Assembly: GCA_036426205.1 (NCBI GenBank)
Contig: CM071570.1
Location: 140,387,048 to 140,451,047, forward strand
Length of the DNA stretch: 64,000 bases
Reading direction: 5' to 3'
Origin: Ascaphus truei
Taxonomy: Eukaryota > Chordata > Amphibia > Anura > Ascaphidae
Shown one piece after another: positions 10,891 to 21,392 of the stretch. Below the pieces are notes generated by a model. The model was given only the letters and a program-made list of their open reading frames with translations. It did not search any database and was not told the origin of the DNA. Position 1 is the stretch's first letter; every line of letters begins with the position of its first letter. The position numbers and the translations under genes were made by a program.

Positions 10891-11917
10891 TTCTACTGCA
10901 TTTGGGGGAGAATTCTGAAAACCAGCATACCAACCACCGCTCACTCTAATGGCAAATATCACAAATTTACAACTTGCAAACAACTACTGAAATTTCTACT
11001 CATACTATTACTCTCTTTAGCAGGTGATATTGAACTTAACCCAGGCCCTCCCTTTTCAACTCTGTCCCATACCCCTGAGAATACCCCCTTCAAATCCAAA
11101 AAGGACTATCTGTCTCCCACATAAATATCCGGAGCCTGCTGCCCAAACTGGATGAACTAAGAGCATGCTGCCTTATGCATAAGCCCAAAGCCATCGTTCT
11201 CACAGAAACATGGCTAACCCCTAAAACCCCTGATGCAAATATCGCCGTTCAGAGATACTCCATTTCTAGGAGAGATAGGTCAAAGAGAGGAGGAAGGGTG
11301 TTATTTCATATTGCAGACATCTTACAATTTACACTATTAAATTGTCCCCCAAGCCCACCCTCTGTTGAAATCCTAGTTGGCAAAATCTGCCTCCCCTTTG
11401 CTAAGCGTATCTTAGTTGCTGGCATCTACCGCCCCCTAAAGCCCCTCTACAGTCCCTGACTGATATCACCTAGTTTCTTGGCTCCATTTCCTCTCTGAAT
11501 GAGAAGAGTCCTTGGGGATTTCAACTTCTATTGGCTCGACTCTAAAAACCACAAAATCCAGATACAACTCAAGTCACTAAACATAACGCAACTCATTTCC
11601 CAACCCACACGGACAAACCTGAAATCTCACAACCATTCCTTGTTAGACTGGATTTTCTCCTCAAATCCCAGCAGAATCCAATACCCTGGCATCCTTCCTG
11701 ACATTTTCAGTGACTATGCAATAGTGTACTGTGTAAGGAAAATGAAACCACCCCTATCAAGCCCTAAAGTTCTCCTCACTAGAACAATTAGAAACTTTAA
11801 TCCACAACAGTTTTTGGCTGATCTTACCAACTGCCCTTGGTACAAAATCGATTTAATTCCCGACCCTGATTCTGCGCTCGACTATTTCCAATCCGAGTTC
11901 TTAAAACTCTGTGATAT
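10891..11917 (+). pseudogene. 5' half of a CR1/Rex1-group LINE (endonuclease region)
   Basis: This is the 5' part of one LINE copy interrupted by the gypsy element; the rest resumes at 16906. A leucine-rich stretch ends in the 2A-like motif at 11020-11049. The endonuclease domain follows in pieces: 11175-11459 contains VLTETWLTPKT (catalytic Glu) and VAGIYRP, and 11499 onward contains LGDFNFYWLDS and a segment reading FSDYAIVYC, where the catalytic His of the usual S-D-H motif is Tyr. A stop and frameshift separate the pieces near 11460-11498. The left edge abuts the minisatellite. The intact protein would nick target DNA; the Tyr change and frameshifts make this copy inactive. Confidence 0.8.
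11020..11049 (+). other. 2A-like ribosome-skipping motif
   Basis: Codons 11020-11049 read AGDIELNPGP, a full match to the D-x-E-x-N-P-G-P consensus. It follows a Leu-rich segment (LLKFLLILLLSL) in the same frame. 2A-like sequences at the start of LINE proteins are known from CR1/L2-type elements, where they can also act as signal sequences. Confidence 0.75.
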
Positions 11918-12757
11918 TGTTACGCTGTGCTCACCACGGACAAGGAGGGACCCCGAAACTGAGGTGAGATGGATAACAAACTGCACCCACAGCTACGGGG
12001 ACACGCCTGGAAACTGGAAAATAGGCGTCTGGAACCGTCTGGGGGTATAGGATAAAGTAAGATACTCGCCAGACGAGAAGGGAGATTCCAGAAGATAGGT
12101 GGTACCGAGAGCCTGGGGCCCAGAGCGGGGACGTAGGTAGGAATCCGCAAACCAAGGTGAAAGGGTCGAGAAGTCCAGGGGGTCAGGATACAAGCCACGG
12201 GCAGGAGACGAGGGTGGATCCACAGCCAGGCCGGTTCGGTACGCAAGGGGATCACTAAAGAGACAAAGAGACAGGAACTGAGGCAGGCACGACCGTGGTA
12301 AATACAGGTCATACAAAACTATGCTCAGCTAAAGAATGAATGGCTGAGCAAGGTATAAGTAGGAGGAAGGACCAATAGGGAGAAGGGGAGTAACGAGGGA
12401 GCGGCCCCAAGAAAGATAGGGATTGGTAGGGAGACGTACCACAGGTGTATCAGATGTGCAGCTTGTGAGCGGTGCTTGCGCGCGGCCTCAGCTGGGGGCG
12501 GGAACTCCCCCCGAGGGTGGACGCAAAGGTCCCCTGCAGTGCGCGCGCATGCACAAAGTCAGCAGCCGCCGCAGGAAGCGGAGGAGAGGGGAGGACCGCC
12601 CGTGGCGGCGCGAAGGCATAGCAGGAGCGGCGGCGATCATAGCCACGGGAGGAACCCCTGCAGGGGAAGGCACTCCTGTGGAGGCACACCAGGAGCGGCG
12701 GTGAGTCCCGTCGCGGGGGGAACCCCTCCAGAGGGAGGTATTCCCCTAGACCTCACA
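11918..12757 (-). repeat. Complete 3' LTR of the gypsy element (840 bp)
   Basis: On the minus strand it starts TGTGAGGTC and ends GCGTAACA. It contains a TATA-like box (minus strand acttatacc, 12351-12360) followed by a short hairpin, tgctcagc/gctgagca (12322-12350), conserved in the related LTRs at 44251 and 53401. The first 77 bp match the truncated 5' LTR at 16829-16905 with only a few changes. Confidence 0.9.
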
Positions 12758-13305
12758 GTACCCCCCCCCCCTTGAGGAGCGGCCTCAGGACGACTCCAAT
12801 ATGGTTTTTGGGGAAATTTGGAGTGAAAGAGTCTTAACAGTCTGGGGGCATGTATTTGATGGTACGGTACCCAAGATCTTTCCTCTGGGCCAAAGCCCTT
12901 CCAGTGAACCAGGTATTGTACCGAACCCCTCGTTCTCCTGGAATCCAGAATAGACTGGATTTCGAACTCTTCCTGACCCTGAACTATGACTGGTTTAGGG
13001 TCAAACGGTGTCCTATGGAACCGTGAACTCTGGGACACAGGTTTCAGCAGTAACACGTGGAACACGGAGGGTATCCTCATGGATGGAGGAAGTTCCAGAC
13101 GATAAACCACAGGATTAATCCGTTCTGTTACTGGGAATGGACCCAAGAACCTAGGAGCCAGCTTATAGCTTGGAGTTTTCAGTCTAACGTTCTTGGAGGA
13201 GAGCCAGACCTTATCCCCTGGTTTGAAGACTGGTGCCCGATGACGGTGACGATCTGCCTGTGTCTTTTGTCTATGGGTTGCGTTCCTCAAAGCCTCTTGG
13301 ATCCT
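12637..13305 (-). pseudogene. Gypsy pol C-terminus with chromodomain
   Basis: This frame continues the integrase directly, separated only by an in-frame TAA at 13306-13308. It holds the integrase C-terminal segment (FKPGDKVWLSSKNVRLKTPS, an SH3-like GPF/Y module ending FLGPFPVTERINP) and then a chromodomain with FEIQSILDSRR and YLVHWKGFGPEERSWVP, including the aromatic residues used to bind methylated histone tails. The frame runs through the poly-G polypurine tract as glycines and 120 bp into the 3' LTR, ending at 12637. The chromodomain would direct integration to heterochromatin; this is family knowledge. Confidence 0.88.
12761..12774 (-). other. Polypurine tract of the gypsy element
   Basis: On the minus strand a run of AA and eleven G lies three bases before the TGTGAGG start of the 3' LTR. 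This is the place for plus-strand DNA priming during reverse transcription. Confidence 0.75.
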
Positions 13306-14364
13306 TTACCAGGATTCCTGAAGATCCTTGATTCGGTCATCGGTCGCTGGAACCCCGGAAGGAACTGAGGTGATGGGCAGCTGACCCGGGTGAAAACCAT
13401 AATGAATGAAAAAAGGGGATTTCAACGTGGAGCTATTCTTTAAAGAGTTATGGGAAAACTCTGCCCACGGAAGTAAATCTACCCAATTGTCTTGGCTGTC
13501 TGTGATGAAGCATCGGAGGTATTGCTCCAGAGTTTGGTTCGTTCTTTCGGTTTGCCCATTAGTTTGGGGATGATACCCGGTCGAAAAATGGAGGGTGATA
13601 TCCATCCGGCGAGCGAAGGCTCGCCAAAATTTCGAGACAAATTGTGTACCTCGATCAGATACGATAGAAAGAGGAACTCCGTGAATGCGGAATATCTCTT
13701 TAACAAAAATGTCTGCCAGGGTAGGGGAATTGGGTAGACCTTTGAGGGGAATGAAATGGGCCTGTTTGGAAAAACGATCCACGACAACCAAAATGGTGTT
13801 CATCCCTTTAGAGTTTGGAAGTTCCACAACAAAGTCCATGGACAGATGAGTCAATGGACGTTCTGGTATAGGGAGGGGCTGTAAAAGACCGTAAGGCTTT
13901 TTACGAGCGGTCTTAACCTGGGCACAGATTGGACAAGTCTTTACGTATTCTGAAATGTCCTGCGACATGGTTGGCCACCAAAAGGTGCGACCAATGAGGT
14001 CAGAAGTCCTGTTAATGCCTGGATGACCGGCTGACCTAGAAGAATGACCCAACTCAAGAATCTTCTTAAGGAAGCGTGGGGCTGCATACAGATGGCCGAC
14101 CGGCACTTTAAGGCCCCTCGGGAGATTAGACTGTGCTGCCATAACCTGATCCAGGATATCAAAAGAATTGGCTGAAACAATATATTTAGAAGGTAAGATT
14201 GTTTCGGAGATAACCTCGGAATTGTCCTCAAACAGGAATTGACGTGAAAGAGCATCTGCCTTTAGATTTTTTGAACCAGGAATGTAAGATATGAGATAGT
14301 TAAATCTTGAAAAAAAAAAGAGACCAACGAGCCTGACGTGCCCCAAGGCGACGTGCACTCTCAA
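13306..14364 (-). pseudogene. Gypsy integrase (with RNase H tail)
   Basis: The frame begins inside the end of RNase H (SYIPGSKNLKADALSRQF) and continues as integrase. The zinc-binding HHCC module is seen as H...GHPG and CPICAQVK. The catalytic core has the three acidic residues in SMDFVVELP, SDRGTQFVS and NGQTERTNQTLEQY (D, D, E). The core is uninterrupted. It joins upstream pol only through a frameshift at an A10 run near 14310-14319, where the related copy at 49.6 kb has A9, and ends at an in-frame TAA (13306-13308). Integrase would insert the cDNA and make the 5-bp duplication seen here. Confidence 0.9.
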
Positions 14365-15216
14365 TGTAGAGTAAGTTTTTATGATCAGTGAAGATCAAAA
14401 TGGGGATCTCCGTTCCCTCCAGGAGATGTCTCCATTCCTGAAGGGCGAGTTTAATGGCCAGGAGCTCTTTGTTTCCGACATCATAGTTCCGTTCCGCCGA
14501 AGAATTTTTTTTGAAAAGAACCCACAAGGATGAAGTTTGGCCTGTGGGGACTGTCTCTGAGAGAGAATGGCGCCAGCACCGACGTCGGATGCGTCTACCT
14601 CTAAGGTAAAGGGAAGCCCGGGGTCAGGATGACGCAGAATAGGAGCAGAAGCGAAAGATTTTTTGAGAGAGTCGAAGGCTTGGAGAGGTGCAGGAGACCA
14701 AACTGCTGTGTTAGCTCCCTTTTTGGTAATGGCAATAATGGAAGCCACGATGGAAGAAAAATTCTTGATGAATTTACGATAGTAATTCGCAAATCCCAAG
14801 AATCGCTCTATGGCTTTCAGGAAGGTGGGTTGTGGCCATTCTAAGACAGCCTTGAGTTTGACTGGGTCCATAGAGAAGCCAGTGCTAGAAATTATATATC
14901 CAAGAAAGGGAATGGAAGAAAGATGAAAAGAACATTTCTCTAGCTTAGCGTAGAGATTGTTCTCCCGAAGGCGAGCCAGGACTAATTTGGTGTGCTGAAT
15001 GTGGTCAGAGAGGGATTTGGAAAAAATAAGGATATCGTCAAGGTATACGATGACGAAGCTGTCGAGGAGATCACGAAAGATCTCGTTGACAAACTCCTGG
15101 AAGACCGCTGGGGCATTACACAGGCCGAAAGGCATGACCAGGTATTCATAATGCCCATCCCGGGTGTTAAAGGCGGTTTTCCACTCGTCACCCTGACGGA
15201 TGCGGACAAGGTTATA
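14300..15216 (-). pseudogene. Gypsy reverse transcriptase palm and RNase H
   Basis: Starting after the frameshift at 15210-15223, the frame carries VRIRQGDEWKTAF, MPFGLCNAPAVFQ and the catalytic YLDDIL near 15040, then the connection domain ([15 protein letters not shown]) and RNase H ([16 protein letters not shown], with catalytic Asp). A second break lies at a T8 run near 14507-14516, after which [15 protein letters not shown] continues in another frame to 14300. Both late breaks are at homopolymers. The enzyme would copy the element RNA and remove the template strand. It is disrupted in this copy. Confidence 0.9.
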
Positions 15217-16198
15217 GGTTATAGGCTCCGCGGAGATCAAGTTTGGAAAAAATTGTTGCCCCCTGTAAACGATCGAAGAGATCGGAAATGAGTGGCAGGG
15301 GGTAACGATTCTTGATCGTAATTTTGTTAAGACCTCTATAGTCAATACAGGGGCGCAAGGAACCATCCTTTTTCTTAACAAAAAAAAATCCAGCTCCAGC
15401 TGGAGATGAAGAATTGCGGAAAAAACCCTTCCTTAAATTATCCTGGATATACTCGGTCATGGCCTTGGACTCGGGTATGGATAGGGGATAAGAACGGCTC
15501 TTGGGTAAGGTAGCACCGGGAAGAAGGTCAATAGGGCAATCAAAGTCTCTATGGGGAGGTAACACCTCAGAACGTACCTTATCGAAGACGTCCGCCAGGT
15601 CCCAGTAGACCGTTGGGAGAGAAGTTTTGTACTCTGCGGGTAAATCCACTCCGGCTAACATCCGTTTGGGAGGAAGACATGTCTTGAGACACTGGGGGCT
15701 CCATCGTATGGGTTCTTTATTAGCCCAATCCAGTTGAGGGTTGTGTAGTTGCAACCAGGGAAGTCCCAGAATCACATCTACCGATGGAGTGTGGATCACG
15801 TCCAAGATAATTTTCTCTTGGTGACCGTCCTCCGTGGAGAGGGATAAAGAACAAGTCTCCAGGGAAATAAAAGCTGGCTGGAGTGGACGCCTGTCTATTG
15901 TCTCCAGACCAACTGGAACAGCCTTAGATCGGAAGGGAATCCCATTCCTATAGGCAAAACTCTGGTCAATAAAGTTTCCCTGAGACCCAGAATCTATAAA
16001 TGCAGAGGCGGGGATAAGGGAGTTATTCCAGGATAGAGATATAGGCAGCATTATTCGCGTGGGAAGTGCTTTTGGAGAGGAAAGAGGAGAAGAGACTACA
16101 CCAAACGAGACTCTCTCATACCTTATTGGGTCCTGGCGTTTCACGGACGCAGAGGGCAGCTTACCAGCAGATGACCGGGGTGACCACAGTAATGGCAC
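15210..16198 (-). pseudogene. Gypsy protease and N-terminal reverse transcriptase
   Basis: This frame overlaps the end of gag by about 58 bp in the -1 frame, the usual gag-pol arrangement. It carries the aspartic protease motif ([16 protein letters not shown]), the linker with [17 protein letters not shown], and the first reverse transcriptase motifs ([19 protein letters not shown], then motif A KLDLRGAY). It stops at once after motif A because a 7-bp unit, ggttata on the plus strand, is present twice at 15210-15216 and 15217-15223. Confidence 0.9.
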
Positions 16199-16800
16199 AG
16201 TCCACCCTCTCGTTGGCGCTGTCTCTCAGCCGCGGACAACCGATGACTTCCGAGCTGCATAGGCTCGGGCTCATCCACGGGCTGGGGGACGTAATGGATG
16301 AGACTGCGGCTGGAAGACCGGGAGGAGTTGGTGCGAGGAAGAGCGCGTTCAAGTCTCCTTTCTCGTACCCGTTGGTCCACGCGGATGCAGACCGCAATGA
16401 GATCCTCCAATCTGGTGGGTCTCTCCATAGTGGCCAGCTGGTCCTTGATGGCATCCGACAGTCCCTGCCAAAAGGCTGCTGATAGTGAGCCATCATTCCA
16501 GGAGATCTCTGCCGCGATGGTCCGGAAGTCCAAAGCATACTCGGCGACAGAACGCGTATCCTGGGAAATATGGAAAAGAGAAGAATCTGCCGTAATTTGA
16601 CGACCAGGCGTATCGAATACTTGCCTGAATTCTCGAAGAAAGCGAGAATAGTCATGCGTCATGGCAGGGTCCTGCTCCCAAATGGGGGATGCCCAGGCTA
16701 GGGCCTTTCCATTCAAGAGAGACATTATATAGGTCACCTTTGAACGGGCAGTGGGAAAGCGCAAAGGAGATAGTTCAAATTGCATCTCGCACTGATTAAG
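16141..16800 (-). pseudogene. Gypsy gag, N-terminally truncated
   Basis: The frame opens inside gag (FLNQCEMQFELSP) and runs through the capsid-like region (AWASPIWEQD, FDTPGRQ) to the zinc knuckle [14 protein letters not shown] (C-X2-C-X4-H-X4-C), ending at TGA 16141-16143. The first part is missing at the deletion that also removed most of the 5' LTR. The aligned N-terminal part is visible in the separate copy at 63696-64000, where NQCEVQFEMSP is preceded by about 80 more residues. Gag forms the particle that packages the RNA. Confidence 0.88.
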
Positions 16801-16828
16801 AAACCCTCTGCATTCGTGGGGCGACGTG

Positions 16829-16905
16829 GAGGTACACCAGGAGCGGCGGTGAGTCTCGTCGCGGGGGGAACCCCTCCAGAGGGAGGTATTCCCCTAGACC
16901 TCACA
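16829..16905 (-). repeat. Truncated 5' LTR of the gypsy element
   Basis: Only the first 77 bp (minus strand TGTGAGGTC to cctccac) remain; they match 12678-12757 almost base for base. The sequence then passes straight into gag, so about 760 bp of LTR plus leader are deleted. Confidence 0.88.
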
Positions 16906-19128
16906 GATATCCATGCTCCACTACGCAGAATAAGGATACAGGGTGCCCACCTTCCATGGGTTACACCTGACCTTATAGCACTCTACCAGTTCAGGGATGC
17001 CTTGTGGAAAAGCAACAAAGTAACTGGCACTACCAAGGATCTTAATCACTACAGATGCCTGTGGAACATGTGCACAAGGCAAACAAGGCATGCAAAAGCA
17101 CAATATTACTCTGACAATCTTCACCAGAATACATCAAACCCAGCTAACTTCTGGAAGGTTATCAACAATATATTCCAGCCTTCTAGCCATCAACAACCAA
17201 GTAATATCACTAAGGAGGATATTACTCTTACAAACCCCACTGACATTGCAAATGCATTCAATGATTACTTTGTGGGATGTGCTACTAACTTATTAGCGAA
17301 ATGCAACCCAAACCACAAACATGAATCTCATTCTGTGAGTATCCCTATAGCCCCACCCTTTCCCAACACTGCTCACAATTTTCACTTTGTCCCAGTATCT
17401 GAAGAGAAGATTACACAAGCGCTCCTCAAATTATACCTAAGCAGCCAATGTCGACCTGACTTACTGCAATCTAAGTTCCTAAGACTTGGTGCCCCAGCCA
17501 TTGCCATACCAATTGCTTCCATAGTCAACTCTATCCTGTCTGCAGGCCATATCCCTAAGACCTGGAAAACTGCCAGAGTTGTCCCAATCTTCAAAAGTGA
17601 GGACAAAAACACTGTCTCAAACTACAGGCCAATCTCTCTTCTCCCAATACTATCCAAAGTCATGGGAAAATGTGTTCACTCCCAATTAAGCGATTACTAT
17701 ATCAAGACAAATTTCCCTAGCCAATTTCAATCTGTCTTTCACCCCAAACGCTCCATGGTAACTACCCTGCCAAACATTTGCAATTAAATCGAGTGTGGAA
17801 TGGAACTGGGACAACACACTGGTGCAATATACCTAGATTTTGCAAAGGCTTTTGATACTGTTGATCATGTTATTTTGCTTAACAAACTTCAGTGCTCTGG
17901 AAAAGGAAGCATGTGTTAAACTGGTTTCATTCCTACCTATCAGGTAGATCCCAACATATGTCCATCTCAGGCTCTAACTCCAACTCCTTGGATATCACCT
18001 GTGGTGTCCCGCAAGGCTCTGTTCTACTCTTCTCAGTGTTCATCAATGATCTTCCTACAGCTTGTAAGGGAGCCTCAATACACATGTATGCAGATGACAC
18101 AATCTAAAATGCACACAGCCATAGCCTCTCCGACCTTGAACACATATTTCAATCTGACATTTTGAGACTTGAAAATTGGATTTCCCAAAACAAACTGTTT
18201 TTAAACACTAAGAAGACTGTAACAATGGTATTTGGGACCAAGGCTACATTTCTAAAGCTTCCAATGACTGAGCTCCAGAACCGAAGCAACGCTAAAACAA
18301 CCTTAACTCCTGTTACTAGTTTTAAATACTTGGGCATATGGTTTGACTCCCATTTAACATTCGGAATGCACATTAATACCCTGACATCCAAAGTCTATGC
18401 CAAATTAGTTGTACTTTACAGGAACAAATCCTCCCTAAGTCTGCTGGTTGAAAGCGTATCACACAGCAGATGCTAATGCCAATTATCGACTATGGGGACA
18501 TAGTATATGTCTCGGCACCCCAAAACCACCTAAGCAAACTTGACACCCTCTACAATTCAATATGCCATTTTGTTCTCCGATGCAACACACATCACTGTGA
18601 AATGCTCAAAGAACTAGATTGGCCATCAATTGAGTCTAGGTGCAAAGTTCATCTTTCCTGTCTTGCCTTCAAATACTTTCTGGGCAAGCTACCCATCTAT
18701 CTGAACAAGCTCCTCACCCCTACCACATGCAGCACTTATCAACTAAGATCTTACTCCAAAAGACTGTTCATGGTCCCAAGGTTCAGCAAAGTATCTGGCT
18801 GCTCCTCCTCTTACCGTACACCCCAAAACTGGAACAATCTACCGGAGACTCTCACAGCCATCACTAGTCTAAGTTCTATCAAATCTAAAGCTGTCTCACA
18901 TTTTAATCTTGTCTGTAACTGTTACATATGCGTATATTATATTTTATCTAACTGTGCATGCAAATGTCTTGTATATATTTTATATCCTGTTCACTTATGT
19001 AACTGTATTTGCAACCATGTATTATGTGTCATCTTAACTCTATGCCCAGAACATACTTGAAAACGAGAGGTAACTCTCAATGCATTACTTCCTGGTAAAA
19101 CATTTTATAAATAAATGTGCATGCATTC
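16906..19128 (+). pseudogene. 3' half of the CR1/Rex1-group LINE (reverse transcriptase and 3' UTR)
   Basis: From 16911 the frame resumes at IHAPLRRIRIQG, directly continuing the LINE half that ends at 11917. Reverse transcriptase motifs follow: SNYRPISLLPILSKVMG in the open part to 17787, then after a stop YLDFAKAFDTVDH (motif A, near 17830), CGVPQGSVL and MYADDTI (catalytic YADD, near 18085), and the C-terminal domain in 18162-18940 with further frameshifts. The 3' UTR ends in tacttcctggtaaaacattt and ataaataaa. The right flank repeats the last 24 bp of the minisatellite, consistent with a long target duplication. Four more fragments of this family lie at 7873, 27725, 49283 and 55990. Confidence 0.85.
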
Positions 19129-19152
19129 ATGTATTTTTAATACCCACCAATT
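19129..19152 (+). repeat. Right-hand copy of the minisatellite end (target duplication of the LINE)
   Basis: This 24-bp stretch matches 10867-10890 with one mismatch and sits just after the LINE tail. It is either the target duplication or the next repeat unit. Confidence 0.7.
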
Positions 19153-19464
19153 ACAGTGGTGTGAAAAAGAAAGTACACCCTCTTTGCATTCTATGGTTTT
19201 ACATATCAGGACATAATAACAATCATCTGTTCCTTAGCAGGTCTTAAAATTAGGTAAATACAACCTCAGATGAACAACAACACATGACATATTACACTGT
19301 GTCATGATTTATTTAACACAAATTAAGCCATGGAGAAGCCATGTGTGAAAAACTAAGTATACCTTATGATTCAATAGCTTGTAGAACCACCTTTAGCAGC
19401 AATAACTTGAAGTAATCATTTTCTGTATGACTTTATCAGTCTCACATCGTTGTGGAGGAATTTT
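19153..19464 (+). mobile_element. Tc1/mariner-type terminal fragment
   Basis: It begins TACAGTGGTGTGAAAAAGAA with a TA at its edge, a terminus common in vertebrate Tc1-like elements, and continues into text such as gtagaaccacctttagcagc that is typical of their ends. No transposase or second terminus is visible. Confidence 0.5.
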
Positions 19465-19540
19465 GGAGGTGATCCTTTGCTCGGGAGGGAGGGGGAGGTG
19501 ATCCTTCGCTCGGGAGGGAGGGGTGAGGTGATCCTTTGTA
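19465..19540 (+). repeat. 28-bp tandem repeat, about 2.7 units
   Basis: The unit ggaggtgatcctttgctcgg followed by gagggagg is repeated in tandem with single-base changes. Confidence 0.8.
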
Positions 19541-21260
19541 ATTGCTGTTAAATAATGTCATTTAAGTAAAGCATGCATGGGCATATTATTCTGCCAGGAT
19601 TAAGTGATACATTGTATCTTCCTCAAGAATGAGAAAGGGTAAGAAACAAAAACAAATCTTGTTTGCCTGATTAGTGCCTGAAGAACTTCCATTCCATTCC
19701 ATTCCCAGATTGATTGTACTGTAGTTTCTTCTCTTTGGGTTGGTGGATGGGCTGCCCACCAAAATGTTCAGTGAATGAACTGACTCCAAATCCACCCTAC
19801 ATTTTTATACATGCCAACAAATGTCATTTCTGACAGTGTGAAAGTTTATTACTGTACATAATAATGCACCATTTTGTCCTCAAGTAGGTTTTTTGATAAA
19901 GTACACATGTGCTATCCATAACAGAATGTGGTTTCCTGTTCTGTATCTTAATAGATTTTGGTAATTCTGATGACATTGTATCCCAATACCAATCTTGACA
20001 GGGCAGACATCATGTTATTATTCCCTCTGACAATGGGGCTTATTTCTGAGAAATGAAAGCACAGACAGCAGAATACCAAAATATTCACTCAAATTGTTTG
20101 CTTATTTTTTTATTTTATTTAGGTTAATCAAATATGTGTTTTTTTGTTGGGTGCCCCATAATGTAACTACCATGTTACCCTAGGGCCCCATGATGTAGTA
20201 ACTACGTTATGGGCTTCTTGCTTGTTTCCTATGGGAGATTGTATTCAGTGTTCCTCTGCAGCGTTGAACGCGATCTGAATTTAAGAGGAGGGCATCTCTT
20301 CCCTTTCCATCATCCTTAAAAGCACATGATTGCTCCGAGGCATGAGCACATGTTCGTAGCATGTCGGAGGGGCAGTAGTACTCTGGTGCTGCGGCCCATC
20401 AGGCACTCAAAGGTTTAAAATCATAGTCATCTTGAATGAAATTTGCAATATACAAGAATTTGAAGTGGCGCATTCATATTGGCCCTTTTCCATTAAGTGG
20501 AAACGCCTTACAGTCTATACACTTGAATGGACTGTAACGTGTCCTTGTAAATGTGGCCCAAAATGCGTACAAAGCAATATGAATATCTAGATTTTTAAAG
20601 GTGATCCAACAAGGCATTTTAATTAGAATATTGATCACCAATATGCAGAACAGAAGTAGAAATAAGCATTCTAGTATAAAATAATAATGTCACTAGACTC
20701 TGGGGACTAGATATCTTAATAAAAGATTAATGCAAAAAAAAAAAAAACTTTTTTTTACTTTGCATCATTAACTGTCAATTTACCTCTATGTTTAACTCTA
20801 ATTTTGTCATGTGTTAATTTGTGCCTTAGGGAGGGTCTATAGAAGGAGTTATGAAAAAGTTACATCAGTTATTGTGCCTGCATTTTTTCTTCCATTTTTT
20901 TCTGCGTCAATAATTTCTACCAAGACTGAGGTAACAATCTGTAAATATATTTGCATGGCAATTTGTGCCAAAAATGAAGTAACATTTATTTTTCACACTG
21001 GTACCATCAGAAAATTTTACAGTGCATAAAAATCACCTCTTTTCATGCACACTATTATTTGATCTGCAGTCTAGAACTCAACAATAAACGATACAGTACA
21101 TATTAGCATCTTGTTTATTTAGTAAACTGAAAAGTTACATTTAAATGTCAAAATTAAGACTAGATAAATGAAATTATTTAAGCAGATATGTAACATAATT
21201 TTCTTTTAATTCACCTACGTACTGTATGTATCTCAGGTTTCATTTGTGTTCATTGCTTCA
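19541..21260. other. Unassigned intergenic DNA
   Basis: AT-rich, with no coding or RNA feature recognised. A small inverted pair (ttacagtct near 20509 and agtggactgtaa-like sequence near 20530) is the only structure noted. Confidence 0.5.
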
Positions 21261-21261
21261 G

Positions 21262-21280
21262 ATGGACACTAGGGGGCAAT
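21262..21280 (+). promoter_or_regulatory. CTCF-like motif
   Basis: The sequence ggacactagggggcaat resembles the vertebrate CTCF core (CCACYAGRKGGC). One sequence match is weak evidence of binding. Confidence 0.3.
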
Positions 21281-21338
21281 CTTTACACTCTAAATAACCA
21301 AACAGATGGACACTGTACAGACGAGGCCACGACTATCC

Positions 21339-21392
21339 TAAAGCTTGCTTAAAACTAGCCGGGTTACATACAGGGTATGTGCTGGGTATGTA
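21339..21392 (+). repeat. Half of a foldback repeat also present at 62490-62551
   Basis: The string aagcttgcttaaaactagcc followed by gggttac matches one arm of the hairpin near 62.5 kb. The second arm is missing here. Confidence 0.5.

Larger units (their letters stand above)
11918..16905 (-). mobile_element. Chromodomain Ty3/gypsy retrotransposon inserted in the LINE
   Basis: The element is flanked by gatat on both sides (11913-11917 and 16906-16910) and splits the LINE between codons that join cleanly across the insertion. Read on the minus strand it holds a truncated 5' LTR (16829-16905), gag with a zinc knuckle, protease, reverse transcriptase, RNase H, integrase, a chromodomain, a polypurine tract and a complete 3' LTR (11918-12757). 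The presence of the chromodomain places it among chromoviruses. The 5' LTR, leader and gag start are lost in one internal deletion. Frameshifts and one in-frame stop inactivate pol. Confidence 0.93.
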
